In this document: one piece after another, positions 8,691 to 17,692 of the stretch
Position numbering within the stretch: the stretch's first letter is position 1
Layout of the letters: every line of letters begins with the position of its first letter
Source: Solibacillus sp040273735
GTDB lineage: Bacteria > Bacillota > Bacilli > Bacillales_A > Planococcaceae
NCBI RefSeq assembly: GCF_040273735.1
Contig: NZ_JBELZM010000002.1
Span: forward strand, 248,001-312,000
Direction: 5' to 3'
Length of the DNA: 64,000 nucleotides
Made by a program: the position numbers and the translations under genes
Notes under the pieces: generated by a model
Seen by the model: the letters and a program-made list of their open reading frames with translations, nothing else
The model's database searches: none
What the model was told of the DNA's origin: nothing

Positions 8691-8815
8691 GTGGAAATTG
8701 ATAAACTAATTGATACATACAGTGATTATTTGTACCGCTTTATGTACTCACTATGTTTTTTGTAGTTATGCCATTGTATTTGGAACTAGCAGAGGAAGAG
8801 GAGTTCTTGTTTTAA
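8691..8815 (+). pseudogene. Deletion scar of an ECF sigma factor locus
   Basis: A GTG with an excellent GAAAGGAGGG site opens a 24-codon frame (MEIDKLIDTYSDYLYRFMYSL) that looks like region 2.1 of an ECF sigma factor and then stops at 8763-8765. A second short frame after it (VMPLYLELAEEEEFLF, stop 8815) looks like the tail of another protein. The simplest reading is an internal deletion that joined the head of a sigma gene to the tail of a neighbour. The family call rests on about 20 residues. Confidence 0.45.
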
Positions 8816-8848
8816 AAAAAGCAGCCGAAATCAATGCGGCTGCTTTAT
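8815..8848. terminator. Bidirectional terminator before the peroxidase gene
   Basis: AAAAAAAGCAGCCG...CGGCTGCTTT. The A-run on one side and T-run on the other serve both strands, ending the convergent peroxidase transcript. Confidence 0.75.
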
Positions 8849-8867
8849 TCTATTGTACAAGTGAACT

Positions 8868-9338
8868 TTAAAGCAGTTTTGCAATATCATTTTCTGCTTT
8901 TGTTGGAGAATCCTGAGGGGCATAACGTTTAATGACATTACCATCACGGTCGACTAAAAACTTCGTGAAATTCCACTTAACCGACTGTCCTAAAAGACCT
9001 TTAGCTTCAGAAGATAAATGTTTAAATAGAGGATGCGCTTCTGAACCATTCACTTTCACCATTTCGTGCATAGGAAACGTTACACCGTAATCCAGGCGGC
9101 AGAACTCGGCAGCTTCCTCACCGGAAGACAACTCCTGTTTAAATTGATCAGAAGGGAAACCGAGTACGACAAATCCTTCCTCTTTATATTTATCGTATAG
9201 TTCTTCCAACTGTGTAAACTGATTTGTAAAACCGCACTTGCTTGCCGTATTGACAATCATCATTACTTGGCCTTTGTAGCGGTCTAAATCATATTGCTCG
9301 CCTTTTTCTGTCTTAACAGGAATATCATAAATATTCAT
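8868..9338 (-). CDS. Glutathione peroxidase family thiol peroxidase
   Basis: 156 aa with the family active site NTASKCGFTNQ (peroxidatic Cys about residue 35), the FPSDQF loop and VKWNFTKFLVDRDG. It uses cysteine rather than selenocysteine. In Bacilli such enzymes (BsaA/GpxA type) reduce hydroperoxides with thioredoxin or bacillithiol; glutathione itself is usually absent. The start has an AGGAGG site. It is a single-gene unit. Confidence 0.92.
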   Translation of the reverse strand: MNIYDIPVKTEKGEQYDLDRYKGQVMMIVNTASKCGFTNQFTQLEELYDKYKEEGFVVLGFPSDQFKQELSSGEEAAEFCRLDYGVTFPMHEMVKVNGSEAHPLFKHLSSEAKGLLGQSVKWNFTKFLVDRDGNVIKRYAPQDSPTKAENDIAKLL

Positions 9339-9577
9339 GCTTTCGTTCCTCCTCGAAACTACTAATATAATTGTTTTGTACTATTATCGTACGGAAAAAA
9401 AGCCCAGAAGTAAAATAAACGGTATCCGTTAAAAATGAAAATAAAACTCGAATCTTGTCGAAATAATGTCGGCCATAGAACTTATCCATTCGAATATGAC
9501 ATGTGTCACTGTGCCGTTACTATGATTACGCTTACATTTTTGTGAGACATAAAATTTTAACATCAAGGAGTTTTATA

Positions 9578-10429
9578 ATGAAGAAAAAGATTGCATGGAT
9601 AACAGATACTGCAGCATTATTACCAGAAAGTTTTATTAAAGAACACTCAATTCATGTGCTTGCATTGAACATCGTTTTTGAAGAGGGCGCACTTCGTGAA
9701 ACAGTGGACATGACGCACGATGAATTTTACAATAAATTAAGAAATTCAAAAATGCATCCGAAAACATCTCAGCCTGCATTCGGAGAGCATGTAGCTTTAT
9801 ACGAAAAATTAAAAGATCAGGGCTATGACTGTGCCATTGCGATTCATACTTCAGAGCAACTTTCGGGTACTGTACTAAGTGCTCCAATGGCTGCAGAACA
9901 GGCGGGTTTCAAAAGTTATGTTATTGATGCGAAAATTGGTTCATATCCAATGCAAGTCATGCTGGCACTCGGAATTGAGCTTGAAAAACAAGGACATGCC
10001 CCGGAAACAATCGTAGAGAAAATAGAAGCAATGCGTGGCAAGTCAGAACTTGCTTTTATCCCTGCAAGCTTGGAGCAATTGCATAAAAGCGGACGTGTTT
10101 CAGGAATGGCGATGTTCCTCAGCAACTTGCTCAATATTAAACTAGTGATTGAATACAATAAAGAAGGCGGCGTTGAGGTGGCGAAAAAAGTACGTGCTGA
10201 TAATCGTGCCAAAAAAGCCGTCATTGAAAAACTTGAGCAAGCTATTTTAAAGTCACCCGTAAAAGAAGTTGCTATTATTCACTGTAATAATGAAGCAGGG
10301 GCTATCGAGTGGAAAAAAGAATTATTGAAGGACTTTCCGTCAATTCAATTTACCCCAACACCACTTTCTGCCTGTGTAGGTGTCCATGCGGGAGAAGGAA
10401 CATTAGGTTTGACTTGGGTGCGGGAATAA
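9578..10429 (+). CDS. DegV family fatty-acid-binding protein
   Basis: 283 aa from the ATG at 9578, which is preceded by AAGGAG; an upstream in-frame ATG at 9503 has no ribosome site. DegV features are IAWITDTAALLPESF at the N-terminus, the TSQPAFGEH motif, THTSEQLSGT-like phosphate/lipid head loop (IHTSEQLSGT) and VGVHAGEGTLGL at the C-terminus. DegV/FakB proteins bind a fatty acid and present it to the kinase FakA for phospholipid synthesis. Several paralogues usually exist, so the fatty-acid preference is unknown. Confidence 0.88.
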   Translation: MKKKIAWITDTAALLPESFIKEHSIHVLALNIVFEEGALRETVDMTHDEFYNKLRNSKMHPKTSQPAFGEHVALYEKLKDQGYDCAIAIHTSEQLSGTVLSAPMAAEQAGFKSYVIDAKIGSYPMQVMLALGIELEKQGHAPETIVEKIEAMRGKSELAFIPASLEQLHKSGRVSGMAMFLSNLLNIKLVIEYNKEGGVEVAKKVRADNRAKKAVIEKLEQAILKSPVKEVAIIHCNNEAGAIEWKKELLKDFPSIQFTPTPLSACVGVHAGEGTLGLTWVRE

Positions 10430-10468
10430 AAAAATGCAGGGCCTCTTCCTAGGCGCTCTGCATTTTTT
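10430..10468. terminator. Bidirectional terminator
   Basis: AAAAAATGCAGGG...CTCTGCATTTTTT lies between the convergent degV-like and MFS genes. Confidence 0.8.
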
Positions 10469-11653
10469 CGTATTTACATTGAAAGTATTGAATAAAGCCA
10501 GCTAAAATAAATGTTATTACGAGTGCCGAGCCGATGAAAAGGACAACGCCAGTCCAACCGTACTGCATCCAAAAGATACCGCCGAGAGTTCCTCCGATAC
10601 TTGACCCCATATAATAGGCGAACAAATATAATGAGGAAGCCTGGGCTTTATCGACTTTGGCTAAATGACTGACCCAGCCGCTTGCAATGGAATGCGCACC
10701 GAAAAAGCCAAAAGTAAAAATAATTAGTCCGCTTATTTTTAAAGGCAAACTTACAGGGAAAGTAAGAACTGCACCTAAGAGCATAATGACAATTCCGCTG
10801 TATAGAACATTTTGCCGGCCATAATGATCAGACAAGCTTCCGAACCATGTAGAGCTCCAAGTCCCTACTAAATAAACAACAAATAGCCAACTCACAAATG
10901 TCATGCTTAAATTATAGGGAGATTCAACCAGTTTGAAGCCGATATAATTATACATTGTTACAAAGCTGCCCATTAAAGTAAATCCAATTCCGAATAATAG
11001 AACAAGCCGTCTATCTTTTAAATGCTGGAAAAGTGTTTTAGTCAGTAATCGGAATTGTAATGGACGTGGTGTGAAATGTTTGGATTCTGGTAATGCCCAT
11101 ACAAAGTAACAACTGATAATAATGCTTAAAATTCCGAGTACAATCATTCCGATTTGCCAGCTGAACAAATCACTCATCGTGCCGATTATGATACGGCCCG
11201 ATAATCCGCCGATCGCATTTCCACTTATGTAAAGACCCATTGCCATACCTAAGCTTGCAGGTTCCATTTCTTCTCCTAAATAAGCCATCGCTATGGCAGG
11301 AACACCGGCAAATACAAACCCTTGAATGATACGCAATGCGAGAATCGTTTCAAAATTAGGAGCAAACGCTAGTGCGAGTGTTAAAACGGAAGCAGCAAAT
11401 ATTGAAGCGGTCATCAATTTTTTTCGCCCCAAGCTTCCGACAATGAACCGAACAGTAGCAGGCTAAATGCCAAAACGGACGTAGCAGCAGATAACGATAA
11501 ACTGGCTATGGCAGGAGAGACGTTATAATCATTTGAAAACTGAGGCATTAGTGGCTGCGTAATATAAAGGTTGGCAAAGGTGATAAAACCTGCAGCAAAT
11601 AACGCGAAATTCGTCATTTTAAAAGCTTTTGTTCCTTTTTTCATATTGTCCAT
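10449..11653 (-). pseudogene. MFS transporter split by a single-base frameshift
   Basis: Two overlapping frames encode one 12-helix major facilitator (YnfM-like). Codons from 11653 to 11414 give TM1, TM2 and GSLSEAWGEKN-stop. From 11432 to 10449 the other frame continues GRKKLMTASIFAAS through TM3-12. The conserved loop 2-3 motif would read SEAWGRKK, so one base is missing in GGGGCGAAAAAAA at about 11419-11431. It could be a real lesion, a sequencing error in the homopolymer, or slippage at A7. If intact, it would be a proton-driven efflux pump of unknown substrate. Confidence 0.8.
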
Positions 11654-11739
11654 GTAATCCCTTCAATCTTGAAAACTTATGAATATCCGATAGTTCGGAA
11701 GAAGACCTGCTTGCTTCTATCTATAATTTAAAATTGCAA

Positions 11740-12228
11740 TTATTCGGCTGGTTGCCCTGTTAGCACTTGGGCAATTTCTTCAACTGTCATATCGGAGCGG
11801 AGATCAAATGCACCTTTTTGAATAGAACGCGCAAATTCCGGTTTGGACAAATAAAGTTCCAGCTCTCGGCCGCTAGTGACAATACCTAAGTCTTCCGCTT
11901 GCTGTCCGATTGTATAAATAGAAACATTTTCATAAATATAAATGGTCGCTTCCACAACGTCTGATTTGTTTTCTTCCTTTGTAGAAGCTGTTTTCTCTTC
12001 CGTTGTACTAGTTGTTTGCTCGTCCGCTTTTTTAGAATTGGCGGAACCCGGGTTTTGCTTGTTTAACTGTTTTGTCAGTTCAGCGATTTGTTTTTTATAG
12101 TCTTCTAATTGCTTTTCGTAAGCGGCGTTATCTTTCTGGCTGGAATCAGAAGGTAACTGGTCGAACAATGCCATGCTCGCACCTGCCACAAAAAGACCGA
12201 TACCAAATGCTCGCAACGATGATTTCAT
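11740..12228 (-). CDS. Membrane-anchored coiled-coil protein with MltG/YceG-like tail
   Basis: 162 aa: an N-terminal membrane helix (FGIGLFVAGASMAL), a short coiled coil (YEKQLEDYKKQIAELTKQL), a Lys/Thr/Glu-rich linker, and a C-terminal YIYENVSIYTIGQQAEDLGIV...YLSKPEFARSIQKGAFDLRSDMTVEEIAQVL. This last part resembles the LysM-like subdomain of the MltG lytic transglycosylase without its catalytic part. It overlaps the upstream gene by 4 bases. A cell-wall-related role is plausible but unproven. Confidence 0.6.
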   Translation of the reverse strand: MKSSLRAFGIGLFVAGASMALFDQLPSDSSQKDNAAYEKQLEDYKKQIAELTKQLNKQNPGSANSKKADEQTTSTTEEKTASTKEENKSDVVEATIYIYENVSIYTIGQQAEDLGIVTSGRELELYLSKPEFARSIQKGAFDLRSDMTVEEIAQVLTGQPAE

Positions 12229-12689
12229 TGTTGACCTCCATTTGCTATAATCGATTGAATTTGAGCATGAGATAATGTTGAAAGTTTACTAATTTCCTCA
12301 ATTGTCAGGCCTTGACTATTGAGAGCGAGCACCTGGCTAACTAAAATACCGTTAATCGGTTTCGCGCTTTTTTGCGGAGTTGCCTTAGAAGCCGTTCCAT
12401 AGCTTTGAGCCGCTTTTACTTGGGCTGCTACTTGTTGGAAAGATGAAAAGGCAGCTTGCTGTTCTGAATTTTGTTGGACAGAAGAAGGTTTACGAACTTG
12501 AAAGTTTGGTTCTACAAGCAGTTCCTCTTCCAATGCTTTTATGCGTCGTTTTAAAGCATTCGTTTCTTGATAAATATTGATCGATAAATCTTCGACATCT
12601 CTTTCAACCTTTGCTGATTTATCTTTAAACAAGAGGGATATAATAATGACAGCCATTCCAGCAATCATTAATATTGAAGAAAGTCCCAT
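12225..12689 (-). CDS. Membrane-anchored protein with coiled coil and HTH-like tail (DUF6115/SwrB-like)
   Basis: 154 aa: N-terminal membrane helix (SSILMIAGMAVIIISLLF), a coiled coil containing NALKRRIKALEEELL, a Gln/Ala-rich linker, and a C-terminal helix-turn-helix-like motif (LALNSQGLTIEEISKLSTLSHAQIQSII). The same layout occurs in DUF6115/SwrB-type proteins of Bacilli, but my match is by layout. It is coupled by a 4-base overlap to the MltG-like gene. Confidence 0.5.
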   Translation of the reverse strand: MGLSSILMIAGMAVIIISLLFKDKSAKVERDVEDLSINIYQETNALKRRIKALEEELLVEPNFQVRKPSSVQQNSEQQAAFSSFQQVAAQVKAAQSYGTASKATPQKSAKPINGILVSQVLALNSQGLTIEEISKLSTLSHAQIQSIIANGGQQ

Positions 12690-12837
12690 ATGAAGTCCTC
12701 CATTTCTTTTTATCTTTGTTAGTGTTTTGACAGTAAACTTGCAATTGAAGTAGGTAATTGTTTTCTTACTGCAGATTTCCTTTATTTTAACATAGTAAAA
12801 CTTATTAAGAAATCATACTAGATTTTTTAAAACAGTG

Positions 12838-12846
12838 TGTTATAAT
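12838..12846 (+). promoter_or_regulatory. Extended -10 promoter of rpmG
   Basis: TGTTATAAT, perfect TG-N-TATAAT, 64 bases before the L33 start. No consensus -35 is seen. Confidence 0.6.
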
Positions 12847-12909
12847 AGGTAAGTCGTATAAATCATGCTCAAATAAATTTATTCTTAATTTAGAGTGGGA
12901 GGGTTAATG

Positions 12910-13059
12910 ATGCGCGTAAACATTACTTTAGCTTGCACAGACTGCGGCGAACGTAACTACATTTCAAAAAAGAACAAGCGTAACAATCCAGAGCGTCTTG
13001 AACTTAAAAAATATTGCTCTCGCGAGAAGAAGTACACTCTTCACCGTGAAACAAAGTAA
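12910..13059 (+). CDS. rpmG: 50S ribosomal protein L33
   Basis: 49 aa: MRVNITLACTDCGERNYISK, ending KYCSREKKYTLHRETK. Two CxxC-type cysteine positions are partly kept (ACTDC, KYC), so this is close to a zinc-binding form, although the second pair is reduced to one Cys. Two adjacent ATGs (12907, 12910) follow GGGAGGG; the second gives the family length. The position before yqgN matches the Bacillales order. Confidence 0.93.
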   Translation: MRVNITLACTDCGERNYISKKNKRNNPERLELKKYCSREKKYTLHRETK

Positions 13060-13072
13060 TAATCGCTCATTT

Positions 13073-13106
13073 AGCCAAAACCACTCGTTGGTTTTGGCTT
13101 TTTACT
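13073..13106 (+). terminator. Terminator of rpmG
   Basis: AGCCAAAACCA and TGGTTTTGGCT arms followed by TTTT. Confidence 0.85.
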
Positions 13107-13203
13107 TGGTATCCTATTGAATTTTACTATGATGATTCAATGAATTTTGATTTATGATAGTAAAATTTAACTTAAAACAGATTTATTGAAAGTAGGGATT
13201 TGT

Positions 13204-13767
13204 TTGGAGAAAAGAGACTATCGTATAAAAGTGCAGGAAAAGTTGTCCAATATGACAGATCAGGAATATCATGAACGTTCATTGGAAATCGCTCAGCAAT
13301 TATTACAGGAACCTTCTATTCAAAAAGCAAATATTATAGCAATTACTTTATCAAATCGGCCGGAAGTGGATACGACGTTTATTATTGAAGAATTATGGAA
13401 ATTAAATAAATATGTTGCAGTTCCGAAATGTAATCCGAAAGATCGCTCGATGCAGTTTTACAAAATTAACAGTTTTGATGAAACCGAACGAGCATATCAA
13501 AATATATTAGAACCGATACGAGAAAGAACGGAACTGGTCGAAAAAGAACGAATTGATGTAATGATCGTGCCGGGGGTTGTTTTTGATCATCACGGATACC
13601 GCATTGGATTTGGTGGGGGTTACTATGACCGCTATTTAGTTGGGTTTAATGGAATGCGGATGTCCTTGGCATTTGAGGAGCAGTTGTTAAACGAAATACC
13701 GAGAGAATCACATGATCTTCCGGTACATATACTAGTTACAGACAAAAATCGCATAATCTGCGAATAA
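13204..13767 (+). CDS. 5-formyltetrahydrofolate cyclo-ligase
   Basis: 187 aa from the TTG at 13204, which has GTAGGG 6 bases ahead; a TTG at 13186 is in frame but has no site. It converts 5-formyl-THF to 5,10-methenyl-THF using ATP. Seen motifs are NRPEVDT, the VPKCNPKDRSMQFYKI strand, and the signature IVPGVVFDHHGYRIGFGGGYYDRYL. B. subtilis yqgN is the counterpart and is next to yqgQ there too. Its product feeds the one-carbon pool also served by the glycine cleavage operon in this window. Confidence 0.92.
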   Translation: MEKRDYRIKVQEKLSNMTDQEYHERSLEIAQQLLQEPSIQKANIIAITLSNRPEVDTTFIIEELWKLNKYVAVPKCNPKDRSMQFYKINSFDETERAYQNILEPIRERTELVEKERIDVMIVPGVVFDHHGYRIGFGGGYYDRYLVGFNGMRMSLAFEEQLLNEIPRESHDLPVHILVTDKNRIICE

Positions 13768-13784
13768 TTGGTGGAGGAACAAGA

Positions 13785-13985
13785 ATGAAGTCAATGTTGG
13801 ATGTGCTTGACATCTTAAAACAATACGGCATTTACATTTATACAAAGGACCGTATTGGAGATTTATACTTAATGGAAGACGAAATTAAGGAATTATATAA
13901 ATCGAAATTTATTGATACGAAAGATTTTCAGATGGCCTTGTTAATCCTGCGTCAGGAAGAGCAAAGGCTTAAGTCTGGAAAATAA
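13785..13985 (+). CDS. yqgQ: YqgQ family protein (DUF910)
   Basis: 66 aa, small and helical: MKSMLDVLDILKQYGIYIYTKDRIGDLYLMEDEI. Length and sequence match YqgQ, which follows yqgN in B. subtilis. A structure of the family is a small three-helix bundle suggested to bind nucleic acid, but the role is unknown. AGGAACA ribosome site. Confidence 0.8.
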   Translation: MKSMLDVLDILKQYGIYIYTKDRIGDLYLMEDEIKELYKSKFIDTKDFQMALLILRQEEQRLKSGK

Positions 13986-13998
13986 CTGGTATTTAACG

Positions 13999-14103
13999 TA
14001 TAATAGTATGGATTGTATAAAGAAATGACTGTTTACTTAGGGGTTTTAAACTTTTTGATGCACATATCCTGAGTGAAACAGCGGGAGCAAACCGCTGTTT
14101 TCA
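13999..14103 (+). ncRNA. Candidate small RNA between yqgQ and the LtaS-like gene
   Basis: A TATAAT box at 13999-14004 is followed by about 70 bases with no good reading frame and then a terminator (AAACAGCGG...CCGCTGTTT, 14076-14100). That is the layout of a short stand-alone transcript. The terminator could instead belong to the yqgN-yqgQ transcript. The rest of the gap (14104-14298) shows only AT-rich DNA. Confidence 0.3.
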
Positions 14104-14298
14104 TATTTAACGAAACCTTTTCAAGTTTAATACGTACTAAATATTAGTGCTATTTTATGAATGTAATCTGTTTAAACGAAATAATGTTGCGGATTTGTAA
14201 GAAAAGCTTTAACATAGGTTTTGTTTGAAAGAGGATTTTACACAAATAAAACAATGTATTAAAAAAAATCGAATATGTAAAGAGAGGATGTATAGGAT

Positions 14299-16203
14299 AT
14301 GAAAGATTTCAAATGGCCTAAACATTCGATATTAGCGATTGCCGTAATAGCAACCTGGATTAAAACTGTAATTGTTTATGAAACTAGCTTTGATATGAAG
14401 ATAGAAAATGCAATGCAATTGTTAATTTTGTTTATCAATCCATTAAGTTTCTTATTATTCTTCTATGGATTGTCATTGTTCTTGAAATCACAAAAAGCGC
14501 GAAATCGCTATATTGTCGGCAGTAGTATTTTACTGGCCTTAGTATTATACGGGAATGTTGCCTTTTACCGTTTCTATAATGACTTTGTGACATTGCCTGT
14601 TTTATTCCAAACGAGCAATTTCGGAGAGTTAGGTACATCCGCAGCAGCAATTATCAGCTGGATGGATATATTCTATTTTGTTGATGTATTACTGATTATT
14701 ATTGCTGTGAAGCTTTTACCGAAGGCGGAAGAACAGTTACTGCCTATACGTAAAGATGCGCGTAAAGCATACTTTGTCATGACGGCAGCTATTTTATTTT
14801 TAAATTTAGGTTTAGCAGAAACAGAGCGTCCGCAATTATTGACACGAGCATTTGACCGTGAACTGTTGGTGAAAAATATCGGAACATATAACTATCATCT
14901 ATACGATGTATATGTTCAGTCGAAATCGTCTGCACAGCGTGCATTGGCGGATGGCAGTGAGCTTGTTGAAGTGAGCAACTACGTTCGCGCAAACCAGGCG
15001 GAACCTAATGTTGAAATGTTCGGCAAGTATGAAGGCCGAAATGTAATTGCAGTTTCCCTGGAATCATTGCAGACATTTGTTATTAATGAAGAAATGAATG
15101 GGGAAGTAGTAACACCGTTCCTGAATTCATTGACAAACGATAAAGATACGTATTACTTCAGTGATTTTTACCACCAGACTGGATTAGGAAAAACTTCGGA
15201 TTCTGAGTTTATTTTCGAAAACTCGTTATATGGCTTAGGTCGAGGTGCAGTATTCTTTACACATGGCGAAAATACGTATAACTCCTTTGCAGAGCGCTTA
15301 GGGGAAAATGGATATTTCACAAATGTTATGCATGCGAACAACAAATCATTCTGGAACCGCGATATGATTTACAAATCATTTAAATTAGATCAGTTTTATG
15401 ATCTCGAATCATACAATGTTACAGAAGAAACATCTGTAAACTGGGGATTAAAGGATATTCCATTCTTTGAACAATCTGCAGCATTAATGAAAGAAATGCC
15501 ACAGCCATTTTACAGCCGTCTCATTACTTTAACAAACCACTATCCGTTCTATTTGGATCCGGAAGATATGATGATTCCTGAATATGATTCAAATTCAGGT
15601 ACATTAAACCGTTATTTCCAAACTGTTCGCTATTTGGATGAATCGGTGAAGGAATTCTTCGATGATTTAAAGGAACAGGGTTTATATGAAAATTCGATTA
15701 TCGTGATGTACGGAGACCACTACGGGATTTCCGAAAATCATAATAAAGCAATGGCAAAATATTTAAATAAAGAAGAAATCACACCATATGACAGTGCGCT
15801 TTTACAGGCTGTCCCATTATATATCCACATCCCTGGTTCAAATGATGGACAAGTGATGGAGAATGTAGCGGGTCAGTTGGATATTCGTCCAACATTACTG
15901 CATCTTTTAGGTATTGAGACTTCAAAAGATATGCAATTAGGTGCTGACCTTTTCTCGGAAGAGCATGAGGATTTCGTTATTTTCCGTGATGGTCGCTTTG
16001 TAACAGATCAATATGTGTATGCAGGTGAAGTATGCTACGACCGGGAAACGGGAGAAGCAATTGATACGGAAGCATGTCAGCCGTTTATTGATCGTGCAAC
16101 ACAAGAACTGGAATACTCGGACCAGATTATTAATGGTGACCTGTTGCGTTTCTATGATACAGAAACAGGGAACTTGCTGATTGATACGAACTATAAAAAT
16201 TAA
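14299..16203 (+). CDS. LTA synthase family sulfatase (LtaS/YqgS-like)
   Basis: 634 aa: five membrane helices in the first 175 residues, then an extracellular sulfatase-fold domain. The active-site threonine lies in YHQTGLGKTSDSEF, with VIAVSLESLQTF (metal ligand Glu), RDMIYKSF and VMYGDHYGISENHNKAM (metal ligands Asp-His) also seen. Enzymes of this family polymerise glycerol phosphate from phosphatidylglycerol into lipoteichoic acid or prime it. Which paralogue this is cannot be told; the neighbourhood (yqgN, yqgQ, YqgX-like) matches yqgS of B. subtilis. Confidence 0.88.
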   Translation: MKDFKWPKHSILAIAVIATWIKTVIVYETSFDMKIENAMQLLILFINPLSFLLFFYGLSLFLKSQKARNRYIVGSSILLALVLYGNVAFYRFYNDFVTLPVLFQTSNFGELGTSAAAIISWMDIFYFVDVLLIIIAVKLLPKAEEQLLPIRKDARKAYFVMTAAILFLNLGLAETERPQLLTRAFDRELLVKNIGTYNYHLYDVYVQSKSSAQRALADGSELVEVSNYVRANQAEPNVEMFGKYEGRNVIAVSLESLQTFVINEEMNGEVVTPFLNSLTNDKDTYYFSDFYHQTGLGKTSDSEFIFENSLYGLGRGAVFFTHGENTYNSFAERLGENGYFTNVMHANNKSFWNRDMIYKSFKLDQFYDLESYNVTEETSVNWGLKDIPFFEQSAALMKEMPQPFYSRLITLTNHYPFYLDPEDMMIPEYDSNSGTLNRYFQTVRYLDESVKEFFDDLKEQGLYENSIIVMYGDHYGISENHNKAMAKYLNKEEITPYDSALLQAVPLYIHIPGSNDGQVMENVAGQLDIRPTLLHLLGIETSKDMQLGADLFSEEHEDFVIFRDGRFVTDQYVYAGEVCYDRETGEAIDTEACQPFIDRATQELEYSDQIINGDLLRFYDTETGNLLIDTNYKN

Positions 16204-16278
16204 AGCTGCCCCGGAGAAATCCGGGAGCAGCTTTTTTCCATTTAAAAAACGTATTGCTTCTAAAGCAATACGTTTTTT
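16203..16278. terminator. Two consecutive terminator hairpins
   Basis: First hairpin: AAGCTGCCCCGG...CCGGGAGCAGCTTTTTT (16203-16237), for the LtaS-like gene. Second: AAAAAACGTATTGCTT...AAGCAATACGTTTTTT (16244-16278), usable on both strands and ending the convergent DUF2759 gene. Confidence 0.85.
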
Positions 16279-16286
16279 GGTTGCAA

Positions 16287-16463
16287 TTAGTGAGTTGGTG
16301 GATAGCCTTGATTTAATACCGTCATAATGACGAACCAACCGAAAACACCTGCAGCTAAAGCATTGAAGGCAGCAGCTAAAAGGTTTTTCTCTTTGATTGA
16401 TTGGAATATGCCAATTACGCCAAAAATTGCAACTAAACCAAAAATAACCATTAATAAGTTCAT
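16287..16463 (-). CDS. DUF2759 small membrane protein (YqgW-like)
   Basis: 58 aa from the ATG at 16463, preceded by AAAGGAG; a longer frame starting at 16508 has no support. Two membrane helices (MNLLMVIFGLVAIFGVIGIF and the AAAFNALAAGVFGWFVIMTVL region) are joined by a short charged loop QSIKEKN. The layout fits DUF2759, found at this spot in Bacilli next to the MBL gene. The role is unknown. Confidence 0.75.
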   Translation of the reverse strand: MNLLMVIFGLVAIFGVIGIFQSIKEKNLLAAAFNALAAGVFGWFVIMTVLNQGYPPTH

Positions 16464-16635
16464 AAAAAATTGACACTCCTTTCGACATTCCAAAAAATGT
16501 CTCAACAATATTCCTCTTTTATTGTAAAGGTTTCCAAATCGTTTGTCGAGAACTAAAAGTGGCGTTTGTTTGAACGATAACTTTCACTATGAGAACGATA
16601 GAAAAAATGTATAATGGAAACTGAGGTGATGATTT

Positions 16636-17280
16636 ATGTTAAATGTTAGAAAATATAGTCTAGGACCGATCCAAACAAATTGCTACATAGTAAGCAATAA
16701 AGAAAAAGACTGCTTAATTTTTGATCCTGGTGAAGAAGGGGCACGTATTGTAAATGAATTGCGTAAAAATGGATTAAATCCATTAGCTATTTTATTAACC
16801 CATACACATTTCGATCATATAGGTGGAGTGGATGCGATACGGGGCATATACAATATCCCGCTGTATGTCCATGAAAAAGAGTTGGACTGGCTAGCTGATC
16901 CGATGAAAAATGGTTCAGGCAAATATGCCGAATTGCCAAATTATATCGTGAAAAAACCTGATGGAGAACATATTATCCGAAAAGAAGGGGAAATGACAAT
17001 CGGTGCATTTACCTTTACTGTAGCCCATACACCAGGGCATTCTCCAGGAAGTGTATCTTTTATTTTTAAAGAGGACTCTTTTGCGATTGTAGGCGATACA
17101 TTATTCGAACAAAGCATTGGACGGACTGATTTAATTGGAGGTTCGATGAATGTCTTGTTGAAATCGATTCACGATAAGCTTTTATCGTTACCGGAAGATA
17201 CAATTATTTATCCAGGTCATGGTGACTATACGACACCTGCTGCGGAAATGGATTCCAACCCCTTTTTAAATGGGTTTTAA
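16636..17280 (+). CDS. Metallo-beta-lactamase-fold hydrolase (YqgX, glyoxalase II-like)
   Basis: 214 aa with the di-metal motif LLTHTHFDHIGG, then VAHTPGHSPGS, IVGDTLF and IIYPGHGDYT at the C-terminus. It lacks the C-terminal helical domain of true glyoxalase II, as YqgX does. The substrate is probably a small thioester such as S-lactoyl-bacillithiol, which is inference from the family. The start is at an ATG behind GAGGTGATG. Confidence 0.87.
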   Translation: MLNVRKYSLGPIQTNCYIVSNKEKDCLIFDPGEEGARIVNELRKNGLNPLAILLTHTHFDHIGGVDAIRGIYNIPLYVHEKELDWLADPMKNGSGKYAELPNYIVKKPDGEHIIRKEGEMTIGAFTFTVAHTPGHSPGSVSFIFKEDSFAIVGDTLFEQSIGRTDLIGGSMNVLLKSIHDKLLSLPEDTIIYPGHGDYTTPAAEMDSNPFLNGF

Positions 17281-17294
17281 CCAACTTGTAAATG

Positions 17295-17336
17295 AAAAAA
17301 CGACCGCTCTCTATTGAAGAGCGTGTCGTTTTTTAA
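17295..17336. terminator. Bidirectional terminator
   Basis: AAAAAACGACCGCTCT...AGAGCGTGTCGTTTTTT lies between the convergent MBL and DUF2626 genes. Confidence 0.85.
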
Positions 17337-17575
17337 TGTCCGCCACCTGGAGTGTGTATGAATGTTGTGTAGTAGGTGAAACCGGCGAAGAAAACAGTTA
17401 AGTATGCGCCAAAAATGTACATGTACATGCGTTCTGAAAGATTTAAGAAGCCTAATAATAAAAATAAACCTGTATTACCTACGAATAATAGCGAAACCTC
17501 GTTCATACCTCCAAGGTAGAACATAACGGCGAAAATAGCAGTCCAGAATGCCATAACTTTATACATATTGCTCAT
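17333..17575 (-). CDS. DUF2626 membrane protein (YqgY-like)
   Basis: 80 aa from the ATG at 17575, which has AAAGGAGGG. Three hydrophobic segments (VMAFWTAIFAVMFYLGG, VSLLFVGNTGLFLLLGFL, YIFGAYLTVFFAGFTYYTTF) and the tail HTPGGGH. Length and layout match the DUF2626 family, present next to the YqgX gene in Bacilli. The stop codon lies inside the terminator. Function is unknown. Confidence 0.78.
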   Translation of the reverse strand: MSNMYKVMAFWTAIFAVMFYLGGMNEVSLLFVGNTGLFLLLGFLNLSERMYMYIFGAYLTVFFAGFTYYTTFIHTPGGGH

Positions 17576-17692
17576 GAAATATCCCTCCTTTTCTAAAAAA
17601 ATAGAATAGTCTCTCATTCATTATAAATCAAGTTTCTGGATAATGTAAACTGGGAGATATGGAAGAGTTGTGACAAACGCATGTTTTTTCCA

